64,000 nt of DNA, taken from NCBI GenBank assembly GCA_022592435.1, contig JABYQS010000157.1:23370-87369 (forward strand), in the 5' to 3' direction. Origin of the DNA: Cerioporus squamosus (Eukaryota > Basidiomycota > Agaricomycetes > Polyporales > Polyporaceae). The notes beneath the pieces were generated by a model. The model was not told where the DNA came from and did no database searches. It saw only the letters and a program-made list of their open reading frames with translations. Made by a program: the position numbers and the translations under genes. Shown here piece after piece: positions 53,632 through 64,000 of the stretch. Every line of letters begins with the position of its first letter. The first letter of the stretch is position 1.

Positions 53632-56600
53632 CTACTGATAATCAGCAGAACTACGATGGATCCTGTCCCAGCCCACATCCATCTCGTAGTCGTCAGCATC
53701 ATCGTTGTCGATCTCCGGGAGCTCTGCGACCTTCCGTGCATCTTCGACTTCAACGAACCCGCAAGGCTCCAGCTCCCTACGCATAGCACAGCTCGCATCG
53801 TCTGCGCGCTCATGCGATTGCGCACATGCGAGAGGAGTAGACGTCCTCAGCTGAATATCCTCTCAACATCGACCGATGATGCTACCAAACAAAGTACGTC
53901 AGTAACGCGAGAGAACAGTAGAACAGCACTGGACGGACGTACCTGGGATGGACAGGTAGTCCAAAGCCATCCGGGAGAGGTTCGGATACAGTTTCTTCTG
54001 CGCAATCCACCACTCGAGGGGATCGGGAGCATGTTCTGGAGGGAGCGCGAGATATTGCTCGACCTCGTCACCAAGAGCGCATCCGTGACCTGGACCAAGT
54101 GGCTCGAGGCTATCGAAGGTGTTTGGTTCGTTCTAGACAGATGAAAGGATAGTTAGTTTGGGGACGTAGTTGGGAGAGGACGGCTTGGGACTTACGTCGC
54201 TCTCTGACCCCGATGTACTTCCCTTTGAGTCGCCGAGACTACGTCCGCCCACGCCCGTGTCCCCTTCCTCCTCCTCCTCCTCCTCCTCCTCCTCCTCCTC
54301 GCTGTCCCGCTGCTGCTCCTGGTTACCCTCCTCCTCCATCTCGATGTCGTCGTCGCTCTCCTGGCCGTCTGCGCTCTTTGCGCTGCTGTAAGTCCGAGAG
54401 GGCGAGCGCGATGGGGGTGGAGGTGTCTGATGATTGTCATAGCTGTCATCGAAGCGGCCGGCGTACTTCTCCTTGAACGTGTTGACAAGAAGATCGCGAG
54501 CAACTCGCTGCCACACCTCAGGCCATCGCATCTGCTTGAAGTATGCGGTCTTGAGTGCTGGGTGAAGAACTGCCATAATTTTCAGTTCCAGCTACAGCGT
54601 GATCACATCTACGCAAAGACACTCACGAATAGCGATACGGTACGCGGGTGACATGTCTGTGAATGCATAATATTTGTTGAGGATCTTCTTGGCGAGACCG
54701 CAAGCGACGCGGATCGCATGATCGTACTCCTTCTCCTTGTCATCGACTTGGCATGTCGTCAGTACCTTGTCGACATAATCCATGGCCGGGATGACCTTTG
54801 TGAGGTTGGGTGTGCCGTGAGAGAAGAACTTGGTCACATGTTTGAAGACGTAGTCGACGAGAGTGACGGGGACGCGACAGGGATGTGGTAGTGCAGAGGG
54901 AGCATGGCAGCGAGGTTAGGTGAGCGCGTTGGGCGCGTTGAGCAGAGGCAGACGAAGGTTTAAGATTTAAGTTCAGTCAAGCCACCGTAAGTAAGATTCA
55001 AGCGCAGCACGAACCTTCAATATGTTCCGCAGCTGCTTCAAGAGTGTCCATTCGTGCGCCGACAGCTCGTACTCACGAAGACCGTTTGGCTTGTGCTCGC
55101 AGAACGCATCCACGACCTTCCGGTACTTCAACGCTACTTCAAGCATATCGAACGTCGAATTCCACCTCGTATGGACGTCTCGGGGCAGCAACTTCTCCAG
55201 CATTCCGAGCTCCACACACAGTTCCTTCCAGCGCGGGAGCAATTTCGTGGTAGAGTGAATGATCTTGAACGCCACAGTACGTATCTATCGCAGACCTTCG
55301 TCAGCGTAGATCGGTCAGGATAACTGACCACAGACATACCTTCACAAGCACGAGTTTGACAGGTATGATCTCCTGCTCGAAAGCCTCGCGCTCCTCCTTG
55401 GACAACTCGGCCAGCGAGTCCGCCTCATCATCCGGATCGTCGTCGACAGCGTTGGGGTCCGAGTCCGAGTCCTTGCCATCTGCGCCTGTGATGTTGTCAG
55501 CCAGCTCGGGTTCGTCATAGGTGCTGAGTTCCTCCACAAGTTTGGCGAGGAGCCTGCTGTCCTTGTCAGATGTTGCCGACTCCTTGTCGTGCTTCGCATC
55601 GAAAGGCCTCAGAAGACCTTTGGCGACAAGATTGAGGATATGAAGAAAACAGCGAATGCGGGCGCTCTGTCCATCGAAGTCAACACCAAGATTCTTGACC
55701 CTCTCGAGCTCCTTCATCATAGCGTTGTTGTTTGTCGCGTTGTCAGACGTGACAGCCAAGCACTTCAGGTGGTACGTGCATGTGTCAGTAGCAACCCGGG
55801 GAGAATGGCAGACTAATATCTCACCTTCTCTGCGACCCCAAATTCCTTCAGGATCGACGCAAAAGCGGACGCAAGTTCAGCGCCGGTGTGAGAACGCACG
55901 ACCTCAACCACATCGAGCAGAAGGCAGATCGGCATGCCGTGGTGCTCGAAGTGCACGGTGACAGCGACAAAGGCGCAATGGTTTGGGGAAGACCACGTGT
56001 CCGTCGCAAAGCTCAATGCCCCCTCGTACTCCTGTTGAAGGTACGTTAACCCCAGATCCTCAGCGCCAATCTAGCAGCTAATCTTGAGTGCTTACCTGCA
56101 GCATCCTCGCGATCCGGACTCGTGTGCGCGCGAAGACTGTCTTGACGTCTCGCAAGACAGTCGCTGGCGATGGCAAGAAGTATCCGGGTCGACCGGTCTT
56201 CATCAAGACCATGAAGCCGCGATCACGAACAATCTTGAAGGGCCAGACGTTCTCGCAGACCCACCGAACGATCTCAGTACGTGTTTCCGTCTTTGTATGC
56301 TGTCGGTGCGAATAACTGACTTGCCCTTTCTTCCGGGGGAAGAACGTGGTGATTGACCCCGTGCGCAGGATACCCCCAATGACCTCATCGCGTCCGACCT
56401 GGATGTTCTCCGCATCGAGGACAGCCTTGACGGCTTTGACACCCCAGCATGTCTCCGCATGGCGCTTCAGCCCCGAAGTGGACGACCGATCCCCGGTATC
56501 TTGCCAGCGCTTCACCCCGTCCTTCAACTTGCACTTCGGGGCGAGGCACTTGAAGACGTGCGCGACCCGGGTCCCTTTGATGAAGATCTTTGGCCTCAGG

Positions 56601-57080
56601 TCGTAGAACGCGTAAACCGGCGCCGTCCAGTCTCCCATGCGCTCGTCTACACCGAGCCAACTCGGAAGGTGAGTGATCTGTACTGTGTGTGGCAGATGAT
56701 GTACTCACCGAGCTCTGCCTGCAGCTGCTTTGCGTCCGGCGGGACCTCCGCCGCCCCTGCCTTGCCCGACTTTCCGCCGTTCTTCTTCCCTTGCCGACCT
56801 CCCTTCGACTTCGCTGCCACCTCTTCGATGAGCTCGATGCCGTCATCCTCGAGCGTAGGTGTGTCTTCGGACTCTGCCGTCGCGGTCTTCTTTGCAGGTC
56901 CTGCTGACGATCTCAATGATCAGACCTCCCGCATCTTTGCCTCAACAACAACGACATACCTTGCTTCGACTTCGACGACTTCTCGGGGTTCGCCGTTGAC
57001 GATCCCTCTTGTGCCTGCTTCTTCTTCGGAGGGGGCTTCGACGCGGTTTCAGTCCCTGCGCGCTTGCGAGCCTTCGACAT
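53632..57080 (-). pseudogene. hAT transposase with BED-like zinc finger, near-complete
   Basis: Starts MSKARKRAGTETASKPPPKK (basic, nuclear). A BED-like zinc finger follows (FKCLAPKCKLKDGVKRWQD ... LKRHAETC). The catalytic region includes FATDTWSSPNHCAFVAVTVH and SHTGAELASAFA, then AVTSDNATNNNAMMKELERV, RIRCFLHILNLVAKGLL, VHTRWNSTFDML, and MDYVDKVLTTC with ACGLAKKILNKYY. An acidic insertion has a run of glutamates (54270-54300). The C-terminal dimerisation domain (SVDVERIFSRGRLLLSHVRN, VLCVGSWSLAG) then loses frame near 53757; the next frame gives FVEVEDARKVAELPEIDNDD and ends at 53632. All other exons join in phase. A single indel in the dimerisation tail may disable it. It is a possible former source of transposase for the hAT MITEs, though their termini were not matched to it. 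Confidence 0.85.
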
Positions 57081-57310
57081 GGCTGGGTGAGGAGGGGATG
57101 GACTCGGTAGGACACTGGGGACTTGGATCGGAACGATCGTTATGTTGATTTTTCTCCTCTGTTCTGCCTTAAGTACGATCTATCTGAGTATAGTCTTCCG
57201 TACATCCGAAAGTAGCTACAATGATGTCTAGAACTGTACAGTACCTCAGCACCTGCCGGATGCAGAATGTTTTCAACTTTATCATGATCTCTATCTACCT
57301 CATGTTCAGG

Positions 57311-57910
57311 TGATGAAGTCTGAACCTGTGAAGGCAAGTCGCAACGACTAGCAGACGAGTGGACAACACGAGTCCTCAGTCAGTAGAGCAAAAGACTAAT
57401 AGCATAGACACAAGTACCTAGCAGACGAGTGGACAACACGAGCTACAAAGTACTTGTAAGTAAAGCATAAGTAAGCATAGGTAGGCGAGTACTTACTCCT
57501 CAGTCAGTAGAGCAAAAGACTGAGGAGACGAAGCCCAAGAGTCCCTCCTTATATACTGTGTCTGGAGTAGCATGAGTAAGCGACAGAAAAGAGAGCATAA
57601 TGCTGTCTGAGTCAGAACGAGTAGGGATGACTCAGACGATGACGAAGGATGACGAAGATACGACAAATACAAGGTCACAAGGGCATGTCTAGTACAGCCC
57701 AGAGATATCTAGAAAGAACTAGAAAGGTCCGGAGCGTTGCAGAACGCACTGGAATGGACTGGAAACAAAGAGAAGCCAGGTAACCACATGGTTTCGTACA
57801 ACGTACCCTAAAAGGAAAGGAAGAAGCATAGCCTAAGATCTAATCGTAAGAGGCTGTGCCCATAGCGCCTAATGCGCAACTAATGTCCATAGTCCATAGT
57901 AAGTTCAACA
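57311..57910 (-). repeat. Copia-C 3' LTR
   Basis: 600 bp with the standard ends; carries a few lineage substitutions shared with the 47681 solo LTR and the 63251 LTR (gacgaagcc, ataatgctgtc, aagcatagcc). Confidence 0.95.
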
Positions 57911-57921
57911 CTCCCACTCGT

Positions 57922-60900
57922 TCAAGACGCGGAGGTAACGAGACCCGAATTTGCCACGAAGTACTCCATGACGTGCAGTGAAGCATTCTTGGTCAACGGA
58001 TCTGCCAGATTCTCCTCACTAGGAATAGCATAGATGTCCATGTTTGGAGTCTCGGCATATTCGCGTACGAAGTGGTAGTGCGTCTCGACGTGCTTACAAC
58101 GCCGGTCGACGGCTGGGTTCAACGCAAGGTGAATAGCACCATGGTTGTCGACGCACATCGGCGTAGCCGAGCCCATGTCATCCCCTAACTCATCGCCAAA
58201 CGTCCTAAGCCACATCATCTGACGAGCAGTGTCTGAGCCGCCTTGTACTCTGCCTCAGTGGACGAGAGAGAGACGGTCTGTTGACGTCGAGATGCCCAAG
58301 ACACGGCACCTCCTGCCATCAGGAAGACGAAAGCGGTCTGCGAATGCCGATCGTCGCGATCTTCTGCCCAGTCTGAATCGGAATACGCGATCAGGCCAGC
58401 ATTAGATGCACCGTCATATCGTAGGCGATAATGCGATGTACCCCGGAGATACCGTAAGACATAGAGAAGTCTATCAAGGTGATCGTCGGCAGGGTTCGCA
58501 CTGTACTTGCCCAGACGGTTGATGGCATACGAGATATCTGGTCGCGTCCCAAGACAGGCATAGAGAAGACTGCCCATCAAGCTCTGGAAACGCTGACGCA
58601 ACTTCGCCGGTGCTTCTGTGGTAGCAGCTTCGATAACTGCACCAGCAGGGAGAGGAGTACGCGCAGGCTTGCAGCTGGCCATCTGATAGTTCTCGAGAAT
58701 GGCCTCGATGTACTCTTCCTGGTCGATGTCAAGTGTCCGTGAGAGACGATCTCGACGTATACGAAGACCAAGGAATCGCTGAATAGGACCCAAGTCCGTC
58801 ATCTTATACTGCTTGCCAAGCGCCTTCTTGACCTTGTCGATATGCCCTCGACTGTCACCCATGAGAAGTAGGTCGTCGACATAGAGGACAATGATCGTGA
58901 CACGGTCTGGGTCTGAATCCCCCCCTTGTCGGCGATATACATAGACTCCGGCATCAGAGTATGTCCGAACAAATCCCTGTCCGATGAGCGATTCGTGAAT
59001 CTTCTTGTTCCATTGGCGAGAGGCTTGCTTAAGACCGTAGATGGCCTTCTTAAGCAGACAAACGTAGTCCTCTTTGCCTTTCACGACCCAGCCCTCGGGT
59101 TGTTCCATGTAGACCTCCTCGTCCAAGTCCCCGTTGAGGAACGCAGTCTTAACGTCCATCGCATCGATCTCCCAGTCCTCTAGGGCAGCGTGCGCCAAGA
59201 GATACCGGATAGACTCGAATCGAGCGACAGGAGAGAAGGTTTCGTGGTAGTCCTTCCCATAGACTTGCGTAAAGCCTCGTGCAACCAGACGTGCTTTGTA
59301 GCGACCGTCTGATTTACGATCATAGACCCAGCGACATGAGACAACGGATCGGTCCTTAGGACGAGGAACCAAGACCCAAGTCTTGTTCGCCATGAGAGAC
59401 TCATACTCCGAACGTTCAGCCGCAATCCAATGCTCACGATCTGGTGAAGCCATGGCGTCCTTATGATGCTCAGGAATGCCAGACTTATACCGCGAATAGA
59501 AGAGAGAGGCTAGGATTGCTTCTGCTTCACGCTGATCACCGTCCTTATCCGTACGTGCATCTACTTGAGCGGGAGGTTCATCACCGTAGACGTTATCTCT
59601 GGTGTGACGTTCTGGCATCTTCCCCTTGTTCTCTCGAGGAGAGCGACGAGGAGGAGCGTTTCCACCCTCAGGTGGATGACGACGCCGTTGGTGACGAGGA
59701 GCTTGCGGATGAGGAGCAGGTGGTGGTTGCTCAGGCTGCTGCGGTTGCTGCGGCTCTGGAGCAGGTGGAGGAGCTGGAGCAGGGTCTGCAGGAGGAACGG
59801 GAGGAGGAACTGGAGGAGGAGCGTCATCTGAATCGTCGTCGAGACGATCAGGAACAGGAAGGTCAGCATCACCGTCGGAAGGTTCCTCAGGTGGCTGGTA
59901 ATCAGGGAACGGACTGTCGTCGGGGGTAGCTCGACGAGTGCCGGTGTCCGCACGTGCAGGAAATACGGTCTCATCGAAGATCACATCGCGAGATACTTCG
60001 ACTTGACGGGTGGTCGGGTTCCATAGGCGATACCCCTTTGAACCCGGCTCATAGCCCACAAACGTCCTCTCGACGGCCTTCTGGTCGAGCTTCCCTTGAC
60101 GTTTGTCTTTCTGCACGTGTACGTAGGCTTTGCACCCAAACACCCGGAAGTAGGAGACGTCCGGCTTGCTGCCGGTCCAGATGGTGATGGGGCACTCCCA
60201 CTTAAGTCGTCTCATCGGCTGACGGTTATAGATGTGAACGGCAGCATCAAGAGCGAGCTTCCAGAATCCATGAGAAAGGCCAGCAAAGTGGAGCATGCAT
60301 AGAGCCTTCTCAGAGATCGTACGGATGAAGCGTTCAGCTCGTCCATTCTGCTGAGACGTTCCTGGCATCGTCTTATCGTGCTCAATCCCAAATTCACGAA
60401 GCATGGCTTGGAACGAGTCGGACATGTACTCCCCCCTCGATCGGATCGTACTTTCTTGATCTTGTGCTCCGTCTGGTTCTCAGCCCAAGACTTGAACTGT
60501 CTGAAGGCTTCCTCCTGATCAGGACTTCCGCTTGAGAGCATAAACGGCAGCCAGACCGGAGCAGTCATCGACGAAGACACAGAAGTAGTTGAAGCCACCG
60601 ATCGATGTGCCAAGAGGTCCTGCAATGTCCATGTGGACGAGAGCGAGAACGACTGTAGCACGCTTCTCAGAAGGAGGGAAGGGACGACGAGTCATCTTGC
60701 CCTTCGCACAACCTTCGCAGGGTTTGTCAGAGGGAGGACCAATGCCGTCCATGCCAGTGGTCGCATCAGGCAGACGCTTGACAGCTTCTTTGCCTGGATG
60801 ACCCCATCGACGATGCACTAAGTCATGGTCGAGGACACGGGATGCAGCATCAAGATCGCCAGAATTCTTCTTCCCTTCGACGATGAGAGGGAAGAGATAG

Positions 60901-62729
60901 AGATTGATCATAGGGATATAGGTACCTTGAAGGACCTTTCGACCCTTGATCTCAACCGTCGAGCCGGAAGTGACTCGGCCCTTAGGCCTTGAGTCGAAAA
61001 TGCTCATAAGTCCATCACCTTGATAGATGAACGAACCCTTGCGCTCAATCATCCCAGTGGAGAAGAGTCGCTGCTCGCCCGCTGCAGGGATATAGCAGAC
61101 GTCATTGAGAGTGACTTTGACTCGCTCTCCATCCACCAGGGAGTATCCCACAATTGTACCTTCACCGAGACAGGCAATCTGACCCGCTTGACCATCCTGA
61201 GCAGTCCTGAAGTACTTAGGTTGCGCGTACTCACGATAGTCGGTGAAGTCAGACATGATTCCGGTGACATGTGACGATGCACCAGAATCCATGAGCCAGA
61301 TTGTCTCGACGCGTCCCTCAGCAGCATCAGCTGCGCTGTAGAAAGAAACGGAGAGCTCGTTCGCGATGTTCGCTACAGGTACAAGAGAGGAGATAGTAGA
61401 GATAGTATGCGCATGGTTATGTCCGTTCGAATTCCCATTGCCTTTGCCAGCCTCGTTACCACCCTTGCCAGAGTCCTTGCTCTTCTTCTTGTTCCGCGGA
61501 TTCTTCTCCGGGAACTTCTTGTAGCAGTTAGAAGAGTCATGGTTGTCCTTGCCGCAGTGGGTGCAAGGAGGTCTAGGTCTCGGCTTCGGCTTCGAGATTT
61601 TGTGCGCCTGACCAATCGACGTCCCACGCAAGGAGTCCTCAAGCTTGAGCTTGGGCTTGACCGTCTCGAGGGTTAGGTCAGACTCCTTGGTAGTGTGTAG
61701 GATGGTGGAGATCGCCGGTCGGTACGAGTCAGGCATCTTCGAGAAGAGCCAGAAGACCTTGATGTGGTTGGCGAGGGTGTTCGTGCTATTGGCCGTTAAC
61801 TCATCCAGGAGCCCAATGAAGGTCTGCACCTGGTCGACGATTGACTTGCTCTCGTCAAACCGAGGGTAGTTGAGAAGATGTTCGAACCGGGAGAAGGAGT
61901 ACCCGTTGTCCGACTTCTCGTACGTAGCCTTCAAGGCGTCCCAGATCTCCTTAGCGGTCTTCTTCCCTTCGAAGCACTTGGACACCTCAGCACTAGTCTT
62001 GTACATGAGGATACCTTGCGCCCGATTGTCCGTCTTTCCCCAGGCCTTCACTTCTTCGGCATTTCTGCCATCAGTAGCTGGAGTAGGACGTGCAACACTC
62101 CCACTGACGACATCCCAAGCATCAATCATCATCAGATAACTCTTCATCTGACGAGCCCACTCCTTGTATCCTTCCTGACCTCTGAGTTGAGGCAGGGTCT
62201 TCTCGAGACCGGCTTCCGACATTGCAAAGAGATACGAGTAGTCAGTCGGTTCTGGTGTGTTATCGAGAAGAGGTGGTAGTGCAGGAAGTGTTACGACAGG
62301 AGTTGGTGGAGCGGATGGGATCGGTGTAGGATAGGGAGTGTCTGAAGGTGCAGGGAGAGGAATAGAATCTGGAGACGGAGATGGGAGAGTGACAGGAAGA
62401 ACTTCAGGAGATGGAAGAACTTCTTCGACCGGTAGAACAGGAGATTGAGCAGGAGGGAGTTGTGGTGATGGAGGATGATCGTCTTCTTCAGACTGATCTT
62501 CTGATCCTGAGGTAAGAGGACGACAGTCTTGGCCAGAAGCAGGTTCGATGTAGCGACGACGAGGGTATGCACAGTTGTCAGGTTTGGCAACCTCGTTGAA
62601 CCGGTTAGGACACGGTTGGTCGTCGCAGTCTTGAAAGAGACGTTCGTCTTCTAGCCAGCAGACGTCTCGAGTGTCAGTTGTGTCGTATCGGTGGAAGAGA
62701 TTTCTACAGTTGAAGTCTGTAGAGGCCAC
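57922..62729 (-). pseudogene. Copia-C gag-pol polyprotein, three frameshifts
   Basis: Nearly full-length copia polyprotein. Gag starts MASTDFNCRNLFHRYDTTD with CDDQPCPNRF. The zinc knuckle CTHCGKDNHDSSNC is at about residue 388 and the protease DSGASSH at about 478. The integrase zinc domain begins at about 638, followed by the DDE core with GTSQQNGRAERFIRT. Then come a long proline-rich linker, RT with YVDDLLL (58867-58885) and RNase H to VTSAS. Against Copia-A/B it lacks one C in the run at 60430-60436, has an extra G near 60522 (together these garble about 30 residues of integrase), and lacks one A near 58236 between RT and the RNase H end. The first ~80 residues of Gag are quite different from the other copies. 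Confidence 0.93.
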
Positions 62730-63233
62730 CGTGTCGATGCGAAAGGTTCAGAAAGTGCGATGATTTGAAGATAGCCACGTGCGATGGCAACGAGAGATGG
62801 ACACCTGTTCAGGTGAACCTCAAACACCAGCAAGCCGAGTATGCCAATGCCGAGGGTAGAAGTTGCCAACTGTGCCCAGAAAGAACTAGGTACGTATCGT
62901 ACTGAAAAGTGGTATCGTAAGGAGGGTCCGAACGGTTGTCCTCCGGTCCTAAGGTGCTAACCACCCCGGATACAACAGCTGGCGGATGCAAGTGCACGGC
63001 CTGGCTGAGGGATGCCTGAAATCCTGTACGGCCTCGAGAGCGCCAAAGGATGTACAACAGTAGATACAATGACTAGCTAATAAAAGCACTCAGGCTGCAT
63101 CACGAGCGCAGAAATGTCCCTCTGGTAGCAGTGTCGGCGGGCATAGTCAGATCTAGGGAGTTAGTGGAGGAATGCACGGGCATGAGTCATCGAAGAAAGG
63201 GTGCACGCAGAGTGACAACTAGCACTGGTCAGA

Positions 63234-63250
63234 GCACAGGGCTCATAACC
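63234..63250 (-). other. Copia-C primer binding site (half-tRNA, initiator Met)
   Basis: The plus strand reads gcacagggctcataacc next to the 5' LTR. One base differs from the Copia-A site (gcgc to gcac, a CpG loss). Confidence 0.82.
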
Positions 63251-63773
63251 TGATGAAGTCTGAACCTGTGAAGGCAAGTCGCAACGACTAGCAGACGAGT
63301 GGACAACACGAGTCCTCAGTCAGTAGAGCAAGATAGATAGCAGGTAGGCGAGTACTTACTCCTCAGTCAGTAGAGCAAAAGACTGAGGAGACGAAGCCCA
63401 AGAGTCCCTCCTTATATACTGTGTCTGGAGTAGCATGAGTAAGCGACAGAAAGGAGAGCATAATGCTGTCTGAGTCAGAACGAGTAGGGATGACTCAGAC
63501 GATGACGAAGGATGACGAAGATACGACAAATACGAGGTCACAAGGGCATGTCTAGTACAGCCCAGAGATATCTAGAAAGAACTAGAAAGGTCCGGAGCGT
63601 TGCAGAACGCACTGGAATGGACTGGAAACAAAGAGAAGCCAGGTAACCACATGGTTTCGTACAACGTACCCTAAAAGGAAAGGAAGAAGCATAGCCTAAG
63701 ATCTAATCGTAAGAGGCTGTGCCCATAGCGCCTAATGCGCAACTAATGTCCATAGTCCATAGTAAGTTCAACA
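63251..63773 (-). repeat. Copia-C 5' LTR, internally deleted
   Basis: 523 bp. The 70-bp repeat region is reduced: gagcaagatagatagcaggt replaces one repeat and the acttgtaagtaaagc stretch. Standard TG...CA ends. Confidence 0.93.
63411..63418 (-). promoter_or_regulatory. TATA box of the Copia-C 5' LTR
   Basis: Minus-strand TATATAAG at the same position as in all other LTRs, upstream of the CCTCAGTC/GACTGAGG stem. Confidence 0.6.
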
Positions 63774-64000
63774 AAAGATAGGGTATATGTCCCTCAGACG
63801 AACAACTCTATCGTGATATCGTCAAGATATATCACGATGCACAGTTATGGGACATCCAGGGATTCAAAGACATATGACTTAGTGAAAAGGGAATACATCT
63901 GGCCGGGCATGCGCAAATTTATAACCCAAATACGTAAAGGTTGTTCAGCATGCCAAATCAAACAGGTCAATACACACCTATCAAACCAGGTCTTATGCCA
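63774..64000 (+). pseudogene. Ty3/gypsy integrase fragment, frameshifted
   Basis: Translates on the plus strand, with two frame changes, to KDRVYVPQT, then IVKIYHDAQL, GHPG, and KTYDLVKREYIWPGMRKFITQ followed by CSACQIKQV. This is the H-H-C-C zinc-binding N-terminus of a Ty3/gypsy integrase (HD...GHPG..KT..L..R.Y.WPGM....C..CQ..K). Reading frames change between HDAQLW and KTYD. It runs off the window and is cut on the left by Copia-C. Confidence 0.82.

Larger units (their letters stand above)
57311..63773 (-). mobile_element. Copia-C: copia element with both LTRs
   Basis: LTRs 57311-57910 and 63251-63773, primer site 63234-63250, gag-pol 57922-62729, polypurine tract at 57911. Flanking pentamers TCAGG (57306-57310) and AAAGA (63774-63778) do not match, unlike Copia-A and the solo LTR, which suggests recombination between elements or loss of one flank. 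The 5' LTR lacks about 77 bp of the internal repeat region. Three single-base indels inactivate gag-pol. Confidence 0.93.

Noticed and set aside
62809..63069. Minus-strand frame in the copia 5' leader (also 22108-22344)
   Set aside because: Lies upstream of gag, is broken differently in each copy and has no motif; treated as untranslated leader.

Overview
The window looks like a transposon-packed stretch of a basidiomycete (Agaricomycetes-type) nuclear genome. The evidence is short GT-AG introns of about 50-70 nt throughout the genes, three KDZ (Kyakuja-Dileera-Zisupton) transposase genes, Ty1/copia and hAT elements of fungal type, and no bacterial gene organisation. Apart from a partial unknown gene at the left edge (1-655, minus), almost everything can be assigned to mobile elements or their cargo. 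No ordinary housekeeping gene was found.

Layout. 1-3783: partial unknown gene, a TA-flanked MITE (1152-1395), a short minisatellite, otherwise nothing recognisable. 3784-23150: one copia element (Copia-A, 5-bp target duplication CAGGG) split in its reverse transcriptase by a 12.8-kb KDZ element (KDZ-1, 5745-18588, duplication AGCCTC). KDZ-1 carries a transposase, two minus-strand accessory genes, one plus-strand accessory gene and remarkable palindrome arrays near both ends. 23151-27665 and 40005-45104: the two halves of an older KDZ element (KDZ-2) with the same gene order and orientations as KDZ-1. It is split by a non-autonomous hAT element (hAT-N1, 27666-40004), which is itself split by a complete 11.3-kb KDZ element (KDZ-3, 28583-39847) with ~500-bp inverted termini and an 8-bp duplication TACAATTT. 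KDZ-3 carries three genes and has itself received two small hAT MITEs, one in an intron and one in an exon. 45105-52269: Copia-B, truncated at its 5' end and split by a second hAT-N copy (hAT-N2), which contains a solo LTR. 52275-57310: a hAT end fragment, an unknown minus-strand gene and a near-complete hAT transposase gene. 57311-63773: Copia-C, with both LTRs but three frameshifts. 63774-64000: a decayed Ty3/gypsy integrase fragment.

How it fits together. Target duplications date the layers: KDZ-2 is oldest, then Copia-A, hAT-N1 and Copia-B, then KDZ-1, KDZ-3 and hAT-N2, then the MITEs and the solo LTR. The most interesting biological signal is the repeated KDZ cargo. All three KDZ elements pair a CxC-type KDZ transposase with a protein carrying a viroplasmin / RNase HI hybrid-binding-like motif and with at least one large nuclear-looking protein of unknown function. 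KDZ-1 and KDZ-2 share an entire four-gene cassette. Gene models are hand-spliced from the DNA. Domain names come from recognised motifs, not from database searches.
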